This document shows, in pieces, positions 51,801 to 60,101 of a stretch of 64,000 nt of DNA. How positions within the stretch are numbered: position 1 is the stretch's first letter; every line of letters starts with the position of its first letter. This DNA comes from Gorsachius magnificus (Eukaryota > Chordata > Aves > Pelecaniformes > Ardeidae), in contig CM067084.1 of the NCBI GenBank assembly GCA_034008185.1, positions 2,003,385 to 2,067,384 on the forward strand, written 5' to 3'. The position numbers and the translations under genes are program-made. Under the pieces are notes generated by a model. That model saw only the letters and a program-made list of their open reading frames with translations, was not told the DNA's origin and did not search any database.

Positions 51801-54800
51801 AGTATATCTGTGCTTCTGACCACGACACATACACGAGTGGAAATCTCTAGTAGGTTTGAATTATTTGAGGCAATTTTTACACGTAGCTCAAAAGACAACG
51901 GTGCTGTGGTAAAAGAAACAAATAGACTTTTTTATTTTTAGTTTAAAAACATTTTGAAGCCTAAATTGAACATGATTTTGCCTGGCCAGGCTTTGAAGAA
52001 AAACTCCTACGCGTATGCACACCGTGCACACTGATCTCAGTAGTGAGATCAGACCCTTTCAATAAGCTGAGCGGTTGCCTCCTGAACACACCCAAAAGTT
52101 CTAAGACTTGACTTAAACCTTGTTAATAATCACAGCTTCTTTCTCTTCTTCCCTGTCAGGGGAATTGCAGGGAACAGGGAGATAGAGAGACCTCCTCTCC
52201 TCTCTAACGACGGCGTTCCCCCGCGCAACGACGCCCTGCCGCAGCACGGAGCGGTCCCGCACCCGCGGCCCGAGTGGCTCATCCATCCCGTCGGGAGCAA
52301 GGCGGACATCCCGAGTGACTCCGCCCAGGTGGCAAATCGACTGCTCGTGCAGAATTACAGAAACCATACATGACAACTACATGGAGAACGCCACTTTGTG
52401 GCTACGGTTATTAGCTAGTTTGAATTGTGGTAGAGTCCAAGGAATTAGAGTCCTGCTCCGTTATATACTCAGAGGAAACCACGCAGGTTGCTTAAGGGTA
52501 TGGAGAGCTGCTGTTCACACAGACCTATACTGAGGTCAAGGGTGCCATATGGTTTTTGAGGCAGGGCGCACGGTTCTCCACGAGTCTGAGAGCTCTGTAT
52601 GTCAACTGGGGTCGATGCTACCCTAATTAAAAAAAAAAAACCCACCCACAAACAAACAAGAATAATAGAGGGGCATACAAAGCACGTCCAAGGCAACTAG
52701 ATGCCTGCAACGCTTTTAAGAGCTAATGAGAGCACTTAGGGGAAAAAGAAAAAGCAGGGCTATGCTTTCATTTAAGACTAAAATGTGCAGTCACAGTCTA
52801 AAGAGCTGAAAAATGTTTTTGTCACATTCGCTAATTAAAGGTTTCTGCTTCATTAGTCTGTTGCGAGCGATGGGGCTCTGCATATGCAGCTTATCTGAGA
52901 TTCTCATCTTGCAAACCACTTAACTGTTATATAGCAAGAAACCGAATAAAATCCTGAAGATTTAATCCAAAAATTAAATCCCAAGTAATTTATACCATTG
53001 TTACATGCACTGCAACATACACACCTTTAAAACTGAGTCTAAAAGAGCAGGGTAAGCAAGCAAAGGTAACTTTGACAAACTAAGGCTTTCCGGCTGGCTT
53101 TAAGGCAACCCAGACACTTTCTGCTCTGACAGCCTGACCCTGATGTGCAATTGAGATTCTCCGAGTGAATTATCTTCTCCCATTTTCTCTTTCTGCCTCT
53201 AACGGCAAAAACTCTACCTGTGTTTCACCACACGTGCCATGTCGTAAACCTTAAAAAGTAAAATCTTGGCCCTTAAACTTCGCCTTTCAATGTGGTTTGG
53301 ATTTCAACTGAAATAATCTTAAAGTCTCAAGATGCTTTTGCTATTACACACAGAATCCCTGCAGAGCAGGGGTTGGCAGGGCCCTCGGGAGCTCACCCAG
53401 TGCCACCCCCCTGCCCAAGCAGGCTCACCCAGAGCAGGGGGCACAGGACAGCGGCCAGGCGGGGGTTGAAGATCTCCAGAGAAGGAGACTCCACAGCCCC
53501 CCTGGGCAGCCCGGGCCAGGGCTCGGGCACCCTCACAGTCAACAAGTTCTTCCTCCCGTTCAACTGGAACCTCTTCTGCTTCAGGTTGTGCCCATGGCCC
53601 CTTGTCCTGGCGCTGGGCACCGCTGGGAAGAGTCTGGCTCCGTCCTCGTGACACCCACCCTGGAGATATCTGTATGTGTTGATGAGGTCCCCTCTCAGCC
53701 TTCTCCAGGCTGAACAAGCCCAGCTCCCTCAGCCTTTCCTCGTAGGGGAGATGCTCCAGTCCCCCCATCATCCTTGTTGCCCTCCTCTGGACTCTCTCTA
53801 AAAATTGCAGCTTCTTAACAGACGAGTTTTCTAACCAGCAACCTCACACATGGGATATAAACGGTCAGGACTGAACTGGACTTGCATCCCACTTAAACGA
53901 GAGGGTGAAATTATCAGCTCATCTGACCGCTCCCTTAAAGCGCTGACCTCCCGGATTTCTAAAGGGGTACAACTGTGCCGCAATCGTTCACACACTAACA
54001 GCACGAGAAGCAAAGGGTTCCCGAGAAGCTTCCATGAAGACGTTTTCAAAAGTACCAAGAATCTCAGGAACTGTGTAATTTATTTAAAAGGTAAAATATG
54101 TAGCCAGGTGCCTAAAAGCCAAGGAAAAAGTCAGTGCAATACCCGATCTCAAAGGGTTAAGCTGCGACTGTGGGCTAAGTACTTCTCACCTGGTGACAAT
54201 ACATTTTGTCGCGCCTTATACCGAATTACCCTAAAAGAATTAAGAAGAAACTACAACTCTGATCAAATGCAGGGAGTCACAGAACACTGTAGATGTGAAC
54301 AAATCTGCTCAACGTGATGCCCATTAATTAGTATTTCAGCAGGGTTCTCCACGTCCTGAATCCATCTTACATCAAGAATCCAAACTTAAAGCGATCTGAA
54401 ACTTAGAAAGGCTGCTTCTGCCTATGGAGGCGTCTTGCGAACAGTTTGTGCCGTGTTCAGATTAACAGAGCTCCGTTAATGGCGAAACGCTGTCAGAACA
54501 AACCAGCCAGCTCCCTCCAGCGCACCGAGTTTCAGTTAAGCAAATTCACATTAGGAGAGACATTAGTTCCAGCTGCTCAGACTATGAAATCATGAACACA
54601 TGTATAATTTCCAATAAACGTGGAAAGCAAATCCCTGGATATATTAAGGACTTTCATCATTTTAACTGGCTTTTCTTTAGCCTCCCTTTTGCCACACCAC
54701 ACCATGCAGAAGGCGAGAAAACTCACAGAATCCCAGCACGGCCGGGGCTGGCAGGGCCCTCGGGAGCCCCCCCCCAGTGCCACCCCCCTGCCCAAGCAGG

Positions 54801-57800
54801 CTCACCCAGAGCAGGGGGCACAGGACAGCGGCCAGGCGGGGGTTGAAGATCTCCAGAGAAGGAGACTCCACAGCCCCCCTGGGCAGCCCGGGCCAGGGCT
54901 CGGGCACCCTCAAAGTCAACAAGCTCTTCCTCCCATTCAACTGGAACCTCTTCTGCTTCAGGTTGTGCCCATGGCCCCTTGTCCTGGCGCTGGGCACCAC
55001 CGAGAAGAGTCTGGCTCCGTCCTCGTGACATCCACTCTGAAGATATTTGTATGTGTTCCACAAATTATCAACGGAAAGTCAAAAAGCAGCAGCGCAACAT
55101 GCGTTTTTCTTGGAATAATTCATTTACTTCTCCCCCAGCAGCCTCGGGTCCCGGGCTGCCCTCCCCAAAATTCCTGCCCGCGCACCATCCGCTGCAGCAT
55201 CGCCAAAGCGCTGACTTCCCCCCGAGGAGGACCCTATGTGAGCAGAGACGGGGCAGCTCTTGCCACAAGTCCCAGAGGACACCAGGAATCACCATCCTTG
55301 CAGGCAAAGCTGCCGAGGGCTACAGGCCACCCACCCCAGCGCGCCGCCCGCTGCCCCGGTTCAAACCGACGCCGGCGGGTCTGTGCCGACACACCAGCTC
55401 ATAGTCAAGGTGACCAAGACGTGTACACGCTCCCTGCTCCCACCCCAGCTCTAAGGGCGGCTGTTCCCAGCCAAACGGCACGCAGCAGCGAGAGGAATAG
55501 CTGCCATCCGAGATCTTTGCTTTTTTATGTGACCCAGCACCTCCCAATCACGATGAACAAATAAGCGAAGCAAACGAAGGCTGCTTTAAGGCTGCAAAAT
55601 GAAATAGGGAGTTCAACATCATTATGCATTTTTTAAGCATCTTGTATTTCAGCTGAAGCTGTCCTGACATTCCCTTAACGTTCAAATGCCTCATCTGCCT
55701 TCCAGCCACGCAAGCCCCTTGCTGCCATCTCAAGGATGAGGTGACACACGTTTTGCCTATCATGGAAACGCTCTCTTAAAGGTAAGCAGCAATGAAACTA
55801 AAAATGACGTGAGTACTCACAAGTGAAAAGCAGAGGCACGTCTGCTTCTACAGGAAGATGTTTCATTCTACTCATTTTTTTTGCTTCTATATTCAAAATT
55901 CAACCTGTCTACTCTGAGGGACTGCGGATCAACTGGAGAGCAGCTGGACTAACACCATCTTTCCAAAATGAAATCTGATTTCCTAAGAGAGGAAACGTTT
56001 TCATGGAGAGTTTCAAAGGTCGCTTTGTTTGCACTTGCTATCGTGTCCTTAACTTTGGAGGGGGAAGCACGCTCCACATCAAGCACCCATTCGTCTCTGA
56101 TTGCCGATGAGGACGGCTTCCCACACACACCAGGCATATAAGAGTTTCAAAAAACCAGAATGGGGTGGTGGTCACGGGAAACAAAGATACAAGTGAAAAC
56201 AGGCAAGACACATTTTGAATGCATCCCACCCCAACAAAATTAATGCAAAAAAAAATGTACAGTGTTTAATGGGAGAAAAAAAAGAAAAAGCCTCAACCCG
56301 CTCTTTTTCCCCCCCCCCCTTAAAGACTACCTTGGATATGCCCTTGGCTGGAAGGGCTGGGGAAGCAGAAGTAGCTGTTGTGCCGGGCGAGAGAGCATCT
56401 CCTTGCTGTGTTCATGAGGCCAGGAGGCAGAAGCCCAGGCACGTCGCCCAGCACCACAGCAGGGCAAGGCTCCGCTCACGGAAGATGGCCAGCAAGAGAT
56501 CGGTGTCGGTGAAACATCTCAACTAATTTTTGTGCACAACACATCCTCTTTCAAAAGATTTATACCACCTGAGTTTCCAGACACAAATAGATTTTGCTAT
56601 GCCATGGGTGTCTTTGCATTTTTCTTCTGCCAGAAACATGCTTAAAACTATTTGCACCAGAAGACTTTTCCTCAGCGAGCCCCAAACTCGACTGCCTTCC
56701 TTCGCCATCCTTAACTATCAGTTATTATTCTCGTAATAATCGCAACGACTGCTTTCAAGACAGATGCATCCTTCACAGTGGTGCTCATACTTTACGCTCT
56801 GTTTATAACCCCGAGTCCGTCACGTAAACGTGCTCCACTTTTAATGTCACCATTTTGCTTTGCCAAGTTTCACGTTTAAATTGCTTATCTGTGCTACAAA
56901 GAAACAAATGCAGCTTTTGGTTAACATCCTACCAGTGAGAATCCGAGCACAACGGAATAAAACATGGCAAAAAGAGCTGAAATGCATCTACTGACCCTAC
57001 TCCTTTGGGGCTATCAGTGTGAGAGTAACAGGATTTATGCTGCTAAGTCTAGGACAGCGAGAGCCCCAGCGTTAGCTTCTAATTTGATATCGCCATGTTA
57101 AAAGAATTCGGCCCACGTAGAGAAATACCCCTAGCCATCCATGATATATTGTTTGAAATTTAGCTTCCATATCTTGCTGTAAGCTTTTCAACATTTCATA
57201 GAACCATTTGGTTGGAAGAGACCTTTCAGATCATTGAGTCCAACCGCCCCCGTCCACCCCCAAACCCTGGCCCTCAGCACCGCCTCTGCCCAGCTGTTAA
57301 ATCCCCCCAGGGCTGGGGACTCGACCCCTTCCCTGGGCAGCCCCTTCCAGAGCCTGACAGCCCTTTGGGGAAGGAATTGGTCCCAGTGTCCAACCTCACC
57401 CTGCCCTGGCACAACTTGAGGCCATTTCCTCTCATTACTGGGAGAAGAAACCAACACCCACCCCCCCCCCCGGCTCCCCCCACCCGTCAGGGAATTATAG
57501 GGGGCGATGAGGGCTCAGCCTCCTCTTCTCCAGGCTTAAGTTTTTAAGTTGTGTTTCTATCAGGCTCGGGAATATCATTGTCTCAGGATGCATTTAATAT
57601 AAGTGAACTAGCCCCTTATTGATTCACTTTTTCTAGCTCCACTTCAAGTAAAAACACCCACAAATTTCTAAAGCATTTTTTAAAGCAACATCGTATGCAC
57701 GTATTTTTAAAGAACAGATCAGTAAGAATTGAGAAACCCAAACTGATCACATGGAACCCATTGAAGGGGCTGCCAGAATTTAGAAGAAAAGCCTTCACAA

Positions 57801-59600
57801 TATCAATTTTACATGTAAATTAATACACTTGCCAGAGCAATACATACACTCGAGTGATCAAAGACATTTTCTGTAACACGCTAAGAGCAGAAACCAAACA
57901 TCCGCACCGAGTGCAACCCGTGCGGCGTGTTCTGGCTGCAAACCTGGTTCAACCAGACGAGCGTGTTCAGAAAGCCACGGCTGCTGGCACTGGAAAGGAG
58001 AACTTTACTTTGCACTCAGGCTCAAAATAAGAAGTCAAAAGCCAAGCATCAGTGGAAATAATAGCTGAAAGATGTCGGTGTGGCACGCACCTTCAGTATC
58101 ATCGCGCAATTGCTCCACCACATCTGTCAAATCCTCCCAAGAGTCTTTGCAAACAGCAAAAAGAAAGGAAAAGAAAGAAAATGTCATGCAAGCCATGATC
58201 TAAAGGAAAGATTCAAAATCAAGGTATAAGAAAAGGATAACTGAAAGGGAGATTTGCATAATACGGGACTTAATTCATAGTGGGAAGAGATTTGCAAGTC
58301 AAAAGGGTTGATTAGTCTGCACAAAGCAACACACCAAAGCATTTTTTTTCCTTAAGAGTCAAATTAAGGTAGGCTTCAGTCAAGCTTTGGAAGCTTTGTT
58401 TCTTTCTGCATTAAGACAAGCAACGTTTCTGTAGAGCACACCCTAAAAAGAAAAGCAATAAAAGCATCATTTTGTTTGCAAGATCAAAGCACTAAACTTT
58501 TGATATTTATGCAACGTCAGCATTTGCTTCCATTTCCTCCTGCCCAGCCCCCAGAAGAACCCCCCAACAGGGAAATGCAGCCACGCATGACAAGCCAGCA
58601 CGTTTCAGGAAAAGGACACCCCAAGGACATTTTAAATAAGGTTAAACAGAGCTTTTAACTCCATTACGACCGTCACTCCAAATGAAAAAAATCTTGCAGA
58701 GGTGATGTGCCTGAGCCCAGGCGTGGGTCACGGGTTTGACGTCGTCGTTCCCATGATGATTCACCACGGCCGCAACGAGGACGCCACCTCCGTCTCCTCG
58801 CCGGGAGCCTGCAGATGGCTGACGGGCACGGGGAGGAGGTAGCTATCCTGGGAGAGGAGCAGGCAGGACAAGGGAAACTCGTTTCAGCACGCCCGCTAAT
58901 TCCCTGCTGTCCAACCCAGAAAACGAAGCCAGACGGAGCCGCGGAGGGTCTGAACCCTGTGGGGTTTCCAGCTCCCTACCTACGTGCCCCGCTCTCCCCA
59001 GCACTGATTTGCAATCGGTTCAACGTCCGAAGTGCAAGGAAAGGCTCTGCTCCCCTGCGCAGGCCAACCGTGCCAAAGTCCTGAGCAAAGTACACGTACG
59101 ACTAGGACCTCCTCCCTCCCACGGAAAAGCTATCACCAGCCTCCTCCAGCCGCAGGAGCTGGCGCTGGCTAGCAAACAGCATATTCACCATCACTATGCT
59201 TAAAGGGAAAAAAAGAAAAAAGCTAAAAAAAAAAAAAAAGTCTAAATACCAGTACAGTAACAATTTGGCGGATGCCCGGAAGCTCCCTACACTGCAATAC
59301 CACGGACCAACAGCCGCCTCATCCTTTGAAACGCTTTTATTCACGTAGCTGATTTTTAGCGAGAGGTTTTCTTCATAAACCAAAGTTCACTTCTTCCCCT
59401 ACGGCTAAGCATTACTGCCACCCTGAAACAGCAGAAAATCACCATTCTGCGGGTCCTGCCCACATACCTGGGTTGAAGGGACCAACTGCTTTGGATTCAG
59501 CAGGGATTTCTCCTCTCCTTGGCGGCGGCGAAGAGGGAGGGGCAACGAGCACCATCAGGTTCACCTCCCTCTGCTTGCTCAGAGCAACAGGGAGTTTCAT
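23131..59600 (-). CDS. RUFY3: RUFY3 (RUN and FYVE-like domain protein; Singar1/RIPX), up to 19 coding exons in window
   Basis: Exons from 58144 down to 23131 join in a single frame, with every GT/AG junction in phase. With the candidate first exon at 59468-59600 the long form has 630 codons and the short form 471. Numbered from there, the RUN domain spans about residues 80-245 ([20 protein letters not shown] start, [18 protein letters not shown], then [20 protein letters not shown]). Heptad coiled coil fills about 258-525, and a Cys8 FYVE-like finger fills 570-617. RUFY3 acts in neuronal polarity and axon growth, and is an Arl8 effector linking lysosomes to dynein-dynactin. It runs toward GRSF1. 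The usual distal first exon (MSAL... in human, from memory) is absent here and probably lies beyond 64000. Confidence 0.95.
23671..24064 (+). mobile_element. CR1 LINE, 5'-truncated, plus strand (RUFY3 intron)
   Basis: It reads [16 protein letters not shown] and [19 protein letters not shown] from the CR1 ORF end, with a full 3' tail (CCATTCCATGATTCTATA). It belongs to the same subfamily as 4817-5412 and lies antisense to RUFY3. Confidence 0.92.
24065..25217 (-). other. RUFY3: RUFY3 intron, upstream part
   Basis: GC-rich intron sequence with no coding exon. A 284-codon plus-strand frame spans 24223-25077 without family resemblance. The splice-like minus stretch at 24490-24600 is not needed, because the flanking exons already join in phase. 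Confidence 0.6.
25218..25292 (-). CDS. RUFY3: RUFY3 exon with first Cys pair of FYVE-like finger
   Basis: The acceptor is GGGCTTTAG| and the donor AAG|GTAACT. Its 25 codons read [20 protein letters not shown] then RSKKK. Phases are 0/0. It joins the last exon as KKK-NICKNC. Confidence 0.94.
26207..26234 (-). CDS. RUFY3: RUFY3 28-nt micro-exon
   Basis: The acceptor is TCTCGCAG| and the donor CAG|GTTGGT. It completes a Lys codon and adds LPSSPQEEQ. It is the only sequence found that restores frame between 27944 and 25292: the preceding exon ends with two bases (AA) and the following one starts in phase 0. Confidence 0.88.
26611..27047 (-). mobile_element. CR1 LINE, 5'-truncated, minus strand
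   Basis: It opens with the reverse complement of the CR1 tail (AATCATAGAATCATAGAATC) and encodes on the minus strand [17 protein letters not shown] and [20 protein letters not shown]. It is sense-oriented within a RUFY3 intron and is the same subfamily as 31987-32291 and 40249-40432. Confidence 0.94.
27776..27825. repeat. G11 / A-rich tract ending in A31
   Basis: The sequence is G11, AGG, AAAAG, then 31 A. It lies 119 bp downstream (RUFY3 sense) of the exon at 27944. On the RUFY3 strand it is a long T tract followed by C11. Confidence 0.93.
27944..28023 (-). CDS. RUFY3: RUFY3 exon, linker before FYVE-like finger
   Basis: The acceptor is TTTGGCAG| and the donor AA|GTATGG. It encodes [20 protein letters not shown], then NSVLPH. 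It enters in phase 0 and leaves two bases of Lys. It is a charged linker without secondary-structure signature. Confidence 0.92.
28024..29590 (-). other. RUFY3: RUFY3 intron, no element recognised
   Basis: A GC-rich pocket at about 28440-28860 carries overlapping open frames on both strands (97-114 codons), none of which resembles a known family. The rest is unique sequence. Confidence 0.5.
29626..30312 (+). mobile_element. CR1 LINE with 241-codon open RT-end frame
   Basis: The frame 29679-30404 reads [39 protein letters not shown] and [19 protein letters not shown], the C-terminal part of CR1 ORF2. The tail is CCATTCCATGATTCTATTCTATG. At 687 bp it is the longest CR1 copy here. It is antisense to RUFY3. 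Confidence 0.94.
30503..30605 (-). CDS. RUFY3: RUFY3 exon (end of coiled coil, basic linker)
   Basis: The acceptor is ATCTTGTAG| and the donor CAG|GTAACG. It completes Arg and encodes [20 protein letters not shown], then [14 protein letters not shown]. It continues the LELELK heptads of the previous exon. Confidence 0.94.
31179..31754 (-). mobile_element. Second solo LTR of the same avian ERV family, with 5-bp target-site duplication
   Basis: The element starts TGTGATGGTTTGACCC and ends CCCAATACA. CGCGG flanks it at 31174-31178 and 31755-31759. It shares with 10406-10929 the motif AAAGGCAGTTTAATAAG and the block GCGTGTTATCAACCT. On the minus strand it has a TATA-like ATATAAAAAC and then AATAAA (GAGAATAAAATC), so the LTR is sense with RUFY3. 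No internal viral genes remain. The end nearest 31754 has diverged from the first copy. Confidence 0.9.
31987..32291 (-). mobile_element. CR1 LINE, 5'-truncated, minus strand
   Basis: It starts with AATCATAGAATCGC... (reversed CR1 tail). The minus frame reads [20 protein letters not shown] and [20 protein letters not shown]. It breaks off at CACTACACC, where the related copy at 26611 continues. Confidence 0.93.
32292..34029 (-). other. RUFY3: RUFY3 intron, no element recognised
   Basis: This is unique sequence between the CR1 at 31987 and the exon at 34030. No additional exon is needed for frame, and no repeat was recognised. Confidence 0.55.
34030..34149 (-). CDS. RUFY3: RUFY3 coiled-coil exon specific to long isoform
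   Basis: The acceptor is AAATCCAG| and the donor CG|GTGAAG. It completes Arg and encodes [20 protein letters not shown], then [19 protein letters not shown]. It is the mutually exclusive alternative to the terminal exon at 36491-36563: both complete the codon begun by exon 37197-37294. If the donor were not used, a stop would follow immediately (RQR, then TGA). Confidence 0.95.
34351..34356 (-). terminator. RUFY3: RUFY3 proximal polyadenylation signal (short isoform)
   Basis: The minus strand reads AATAAA, about 2.1 kb downstream of the short-isoform stop codon and just upstream (RUFY3 sense) of the long-isoform exon at 34030-34149. The position fits intronic polyadenylation of the short transcript. 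Confidence 0.6.
34357..36490 (-). other. RUFY3: Probable 3' UTR of RUFY3 short isoform
   Basis: This is 2.1 kb of AT-rich, repeat-free sequence between the alternative stop codon and the proximal poly(A) signal. The absence of CR1, although neighbouring introns carry several, is consistent with UTR function. The 156-codon minus frame at 35801-36271 has no family resemblance. Confidence 0.6.
36491..36563 (-). CDS. RUFY3: RUFY3 alternative terminal exon (short, Singar1-like isoform)
   Basis: The acceptor is CTTATACAG|. It completes Ser and encodes [20 protein letters not shown], then KHH and TAG (36491-36493). This closely matches the C-terminus of the short mammalian RUFY3 isoform as I remember it (ending IPKHH). 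Spliced from 37197 it gives a protein without the second coiled coil and the FYVE-like finger. Confidence 0.92.
37197..37294 (-). CDS. RUFY3: RUFY3 coiled-coil exon (last exon common to both isoforms)
   Basis: The acceptor is CTTGCAG| and the donor AAAG|GTAAAA. It encodes [20 protein letters not shown], then [12 protein letters not shown] and two bases (AG). Those two bases become Arg with 34149 or Ser with 36563. Confidence 0.96.
37768..37919 (+). mobile_element. CR1 3' fragment with inverted duplication at its 5' end
   Basis: A CR1 tail (GGTTGGACTAGATGATCTCC, then TTCCAACCCTTGC, TGTGATTCTGTGA) runs from 37798. Its first 25 bp are repeated inverted at 37768-37792 with one mismatch and a 5-nt spacer (ATATC). 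Confidence 0.9.
38115..38140. repeat. G15-A-G10 tract
   Basis: This is a nearly pure G run directly after AAATAAAT, 64 bp below the donor of exon 38204-38371. On the RUFY3 strand it is a C tract. It is hard to sequence accurately. Confidence 0.9.
38204..38371 (-). CDS. RUFY3: RUFY3 coiled-coil exon (56 codons)
   Basis: The acceptor is GTCTTCCAG| and the donor CAG|GTAGGG, phases 0/0. It encodes [20 protein letters not shown], then [20 protein letters not shown] and [16 protein letters not shown]: regular heptads with Leu/Met/Val at a and d. Confidence 0.96.
38891..38912. repeat. A22 homopolymer
   Basis: This is a simple poly-A run on the plus strand in the intron before exon 38204-38371. There is no adjacent retroelement tail. 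Confidence 0.9.
39009..39089 (-). CDS. RUFY3: RUFY3 coiled-coil exon (27 codons)
   Basis: The acceptor is AAACTTAG| and the donor CTG|GTAAGG, phases 0/0. It encodes [20 protein letters not shown], then EETQLRL. Confidence 0.95.
39784..39876 (-). CDS. RUFY3: RUFY3 coiled-coil exon (31 codons)
   Basis: The acceptor is GGTTCACAG| and the donor AAG|GTTGGT, phases 0/0. It encodes [20 protein letters not shown], then [11 protein letters not shown], highly typical of RUFY3. Confidence 0.96.
40249..40432 (-). mobile_element. CR1 LINE 3' fragment, minus strand
   Basis: It runs from reversed tail ATCATAGAATCG through GGTTGGAAAAGCCCTTTAAG and AAATACCTCCAGGGATGGGG and stops at AGAGCCTGACAACCC. It is a shorter relative of 31987-32291. 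Confidence 0.92.
40433..42148 (-). other. RUFY3: RUFY3 intron, no element recognised
   Basis: This is AT-rich, repeat-poor intron sequence. It has few open frames on either strand, and no exon is required here for frame continuity. Confidence 0.6.
42149..42218 (-). CDS. RUFY3: RUFY3 exon (start of coiled coil)
   Basis: The acceptor is CTCTTCGACAG| after a T-rich tract and the donor GAG|GTAAGT. It completes Ser and encodes [20 protein letters not shown], then TEE. Confidence 0.95.
42324..42389 (-). CDS. RUFY3: RUFY3 exon after RUN domain
   Basis: The acceptor is TTTTTTCCAG| and the donor AG|GTAAGA. It completes Gly and encodes [20 protein letters not shown] then [15 protein letters not shown] is a RUFY-family signature. 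Confidence 0.96.
43131..43192 (-). CDS. RUFY3: RUFY3 exon (end of RUN domain)
   Basis: The acceptor is CTTTTTTAG| and the donor GG|GTAGGT. It encodes [20 protein letters not shown] and two bases of Gly. [10 protein letters not shown] closes the RUN domain. Confidence 0.96.
43825..43948 (-). CDS. RUFY3: RUFY3 RUN-domain exon (41 codons)
   Basis: The acceptor is ATCCTGCAG| and the donor CAG|GTACTG. It encodes [20 protein letters not shown], then [20 protein letters not shown], conserved helices of the RUN domain. Confidence 0.97.
44952..45053 (-). CDS. RUFY3: RUFY3 RUN-domain exon (TPVGRGRAW)
   Basis: The acceptor is CCTTGTAG| and the donor AG|GTGAGT. It completes Lys and encodes [20 protein letters not shown], then [13 protein letters not shown]. 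Confidence 0.97.
46697..46814 (-). CDS. RUFY3: RUFY3 RUN-domain exon ([16 protein letters not shown])
   Basis: The acceptor is TTTTCTAG| and the donor AA|GTAAGT. It completes Ala and encodes [20 protein letters not shown], then [18 protein letters not shown]. Confidence 0.97.
48151..48324 (-). CDS. RUFY3: RUFY3 exon (start of RUN domain)
   Basis: The acceptor is TTTCCATAG| behind a 19-T tract and the donor AAAG|GTAACC. It completes Asp and encodes [40 protein letters not shown] and [17 protein letters not shown]. This is where known alternative N-termini of RUFY3 converge. Confidence 0.97.
48325..53340 (-). other. RUFY3: RUFY3 intron with minisatellite and CpG-rich patch
   Basis: No coding exon was found. 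The intron holds the 21-bp minisatellite at 49505 and a GC/CpG-rich segment at 52140-52330. Sequence around 49830-50160 has an LTR-like look but lacks recognisable ends. Confidence 0.5.
49505..49578. repeat. 21-bp minisatellite, 3.5 copies
   Basis: The unit is close to GATTTACCCCCTTCCTGAGTT, with starts at 49509, 49530, 49551 and 49572 and one or two substitutions per unit. A 21-nt period keeps the minus-strand frame open (NQLRKGV repeated), but no gene context supports translation. Confidence 0.9.
53347..53802 (-). mobile_element. CR1 LINE (GC-rich subfamily), minus strand
   Basis: The minus frames read [20 protein letters not shown] and [22 protein letters not shown]1 ORF2 motifs. The 3' end, CACAGAATCCCTGC when reversed, differs from the other copies, so this is another subfamily. 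Its first 340 bp are nearly identical to 54722-55055. Confidence 0.9.
54722..55055 (-). mobile_element. CR1 LINE, second copy of the same subfamily, minus strand
   Basis: It matches 53347-53690 at almost every base ([20 protein letters not shown] versus RKNLLTVR), but is truncated at TGTATGTGTTC, where the other copy continues with TTGATGAGG. Confidence 0.9.
55056..57195 (-). other. RUFY3: RUFY3 intron, no element recognised
   Basis: GC-rich sequence at 55130-55500 is followed by AT-rich unique DNA. A 314-codon plus frame (54620-55564) runs through the antisense of the CR1 copy into this part and is not credible as a gene. Confidence 0.5.
57196..57540 (-). mobile_element. CR1 LINE, 5'-truncated, minus strand
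   Basis: It begins TTTCATAGAACCATTTGG (reversed tail). The minus frame carries [20 protein letters not shown], the same subfamily as 29626-30312 in the opposite orientation. Confidence 0.92.
58091..58144 (-). CDS. RUFY3: RUFY3 exon upstream of RUN domain (SWEDLTD)
   Basis: The acceptor is CTGTTTGCAAAG| and the donor GAAG|GTGCGT. It completes Asp and encodes [17 protein letters not shown], and its final G plus the next AT gives Asp-Pro-Asn-Tyr. The 54 nt are a multiple of three, so it could be a cassette that a transcript from a distal first exon skips. Confidence 0.88.
58145..59467 (-). other. RUFY3: RUFY3 intron, no element recognised
   Basis: This is unique sequence without repeats. A CpG-bearing, more GC-rich part at 58700-59100 has only short chance frames. 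Confidence 0.5.
59468..59600 (-). CDS. RUFY3: Candidate alternative first coding exon of RUFY3
   Basis: On the minus strand an ATG (59598-59600), directly preceded by an in-frame TAA, opens 44 codons ([44 protein letters not shown]). It ends with one base at the donor G|GTATGT. That base plus AC at 58144 gives Asp, so the frame runs into SWEDLTD. No homologue of this N-terminus is recalled. The alternative is an internal exon using the acceptor before REVNLMV. Confidence 0.5.
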
Positions 59601-59680
59601 TTAAGGATCTCCCCCGCTATCGCAAGAGTAAAGCCCTCCCGCCACCAGCTTCCCCCACGTGCTACGCCTACGGCTTTCTG

Positions 59681-59690
59681 CCTTTTATTG
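59681..59690 (-). promoter_or_regulatory. RUFY3: Possible TATA-like element upstream of candidate RUFY3 first exon
   Basis: The minus strand reads CAATAAAAGG 81 nt upstream of the candidate ATG, followed by a CACGTG E-box. Position and spacing suit a core promoter, but such motifs are common by chance. Confidence 0.25.
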
Positions 59691-60101
59691 CGGGTGTTAC
59701 AGCTTTTTGCAAGTTCAGGAGTCTGGTTTTTTGGAGCTCACGGCGCAGAGGTGGACTGACACATCTCTGACGCTTCCCCGGACCCTACCGCACCTTCACT
59801 TTGGAGTGCTACCAACGGGACTCCGTGACTCGTGGGTCACCGTCACACCCTCTCCCTTTTTTCTGTAGGGCTTAAAACGCAGATGTTGGCGCAGCTGCAA
59901 AACTCGGTACTTGTAGAAAACGCTTTGCGTAACAAGACTACATAAACAAGCTAATACGGCGAGTGTTTTCTCGTTCTATTTCTAGCATGTCTGAAAAGGA
60001 ATCAGATGAGAACCCAGCTGCACGTGCAGTGATTTAGTTAATAGCAGTTTCCATCACATGCAAATATCAGAACCAGATTCTGACCTCCCCAGAATCCCTA
60101 C

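Noticed and set aside
54620..55564. 314-codon plus-strand frame
   Set aside because: Much of it is the antisense of a CR1 copy and the rest is GC-rich intron. It has no domain signature.
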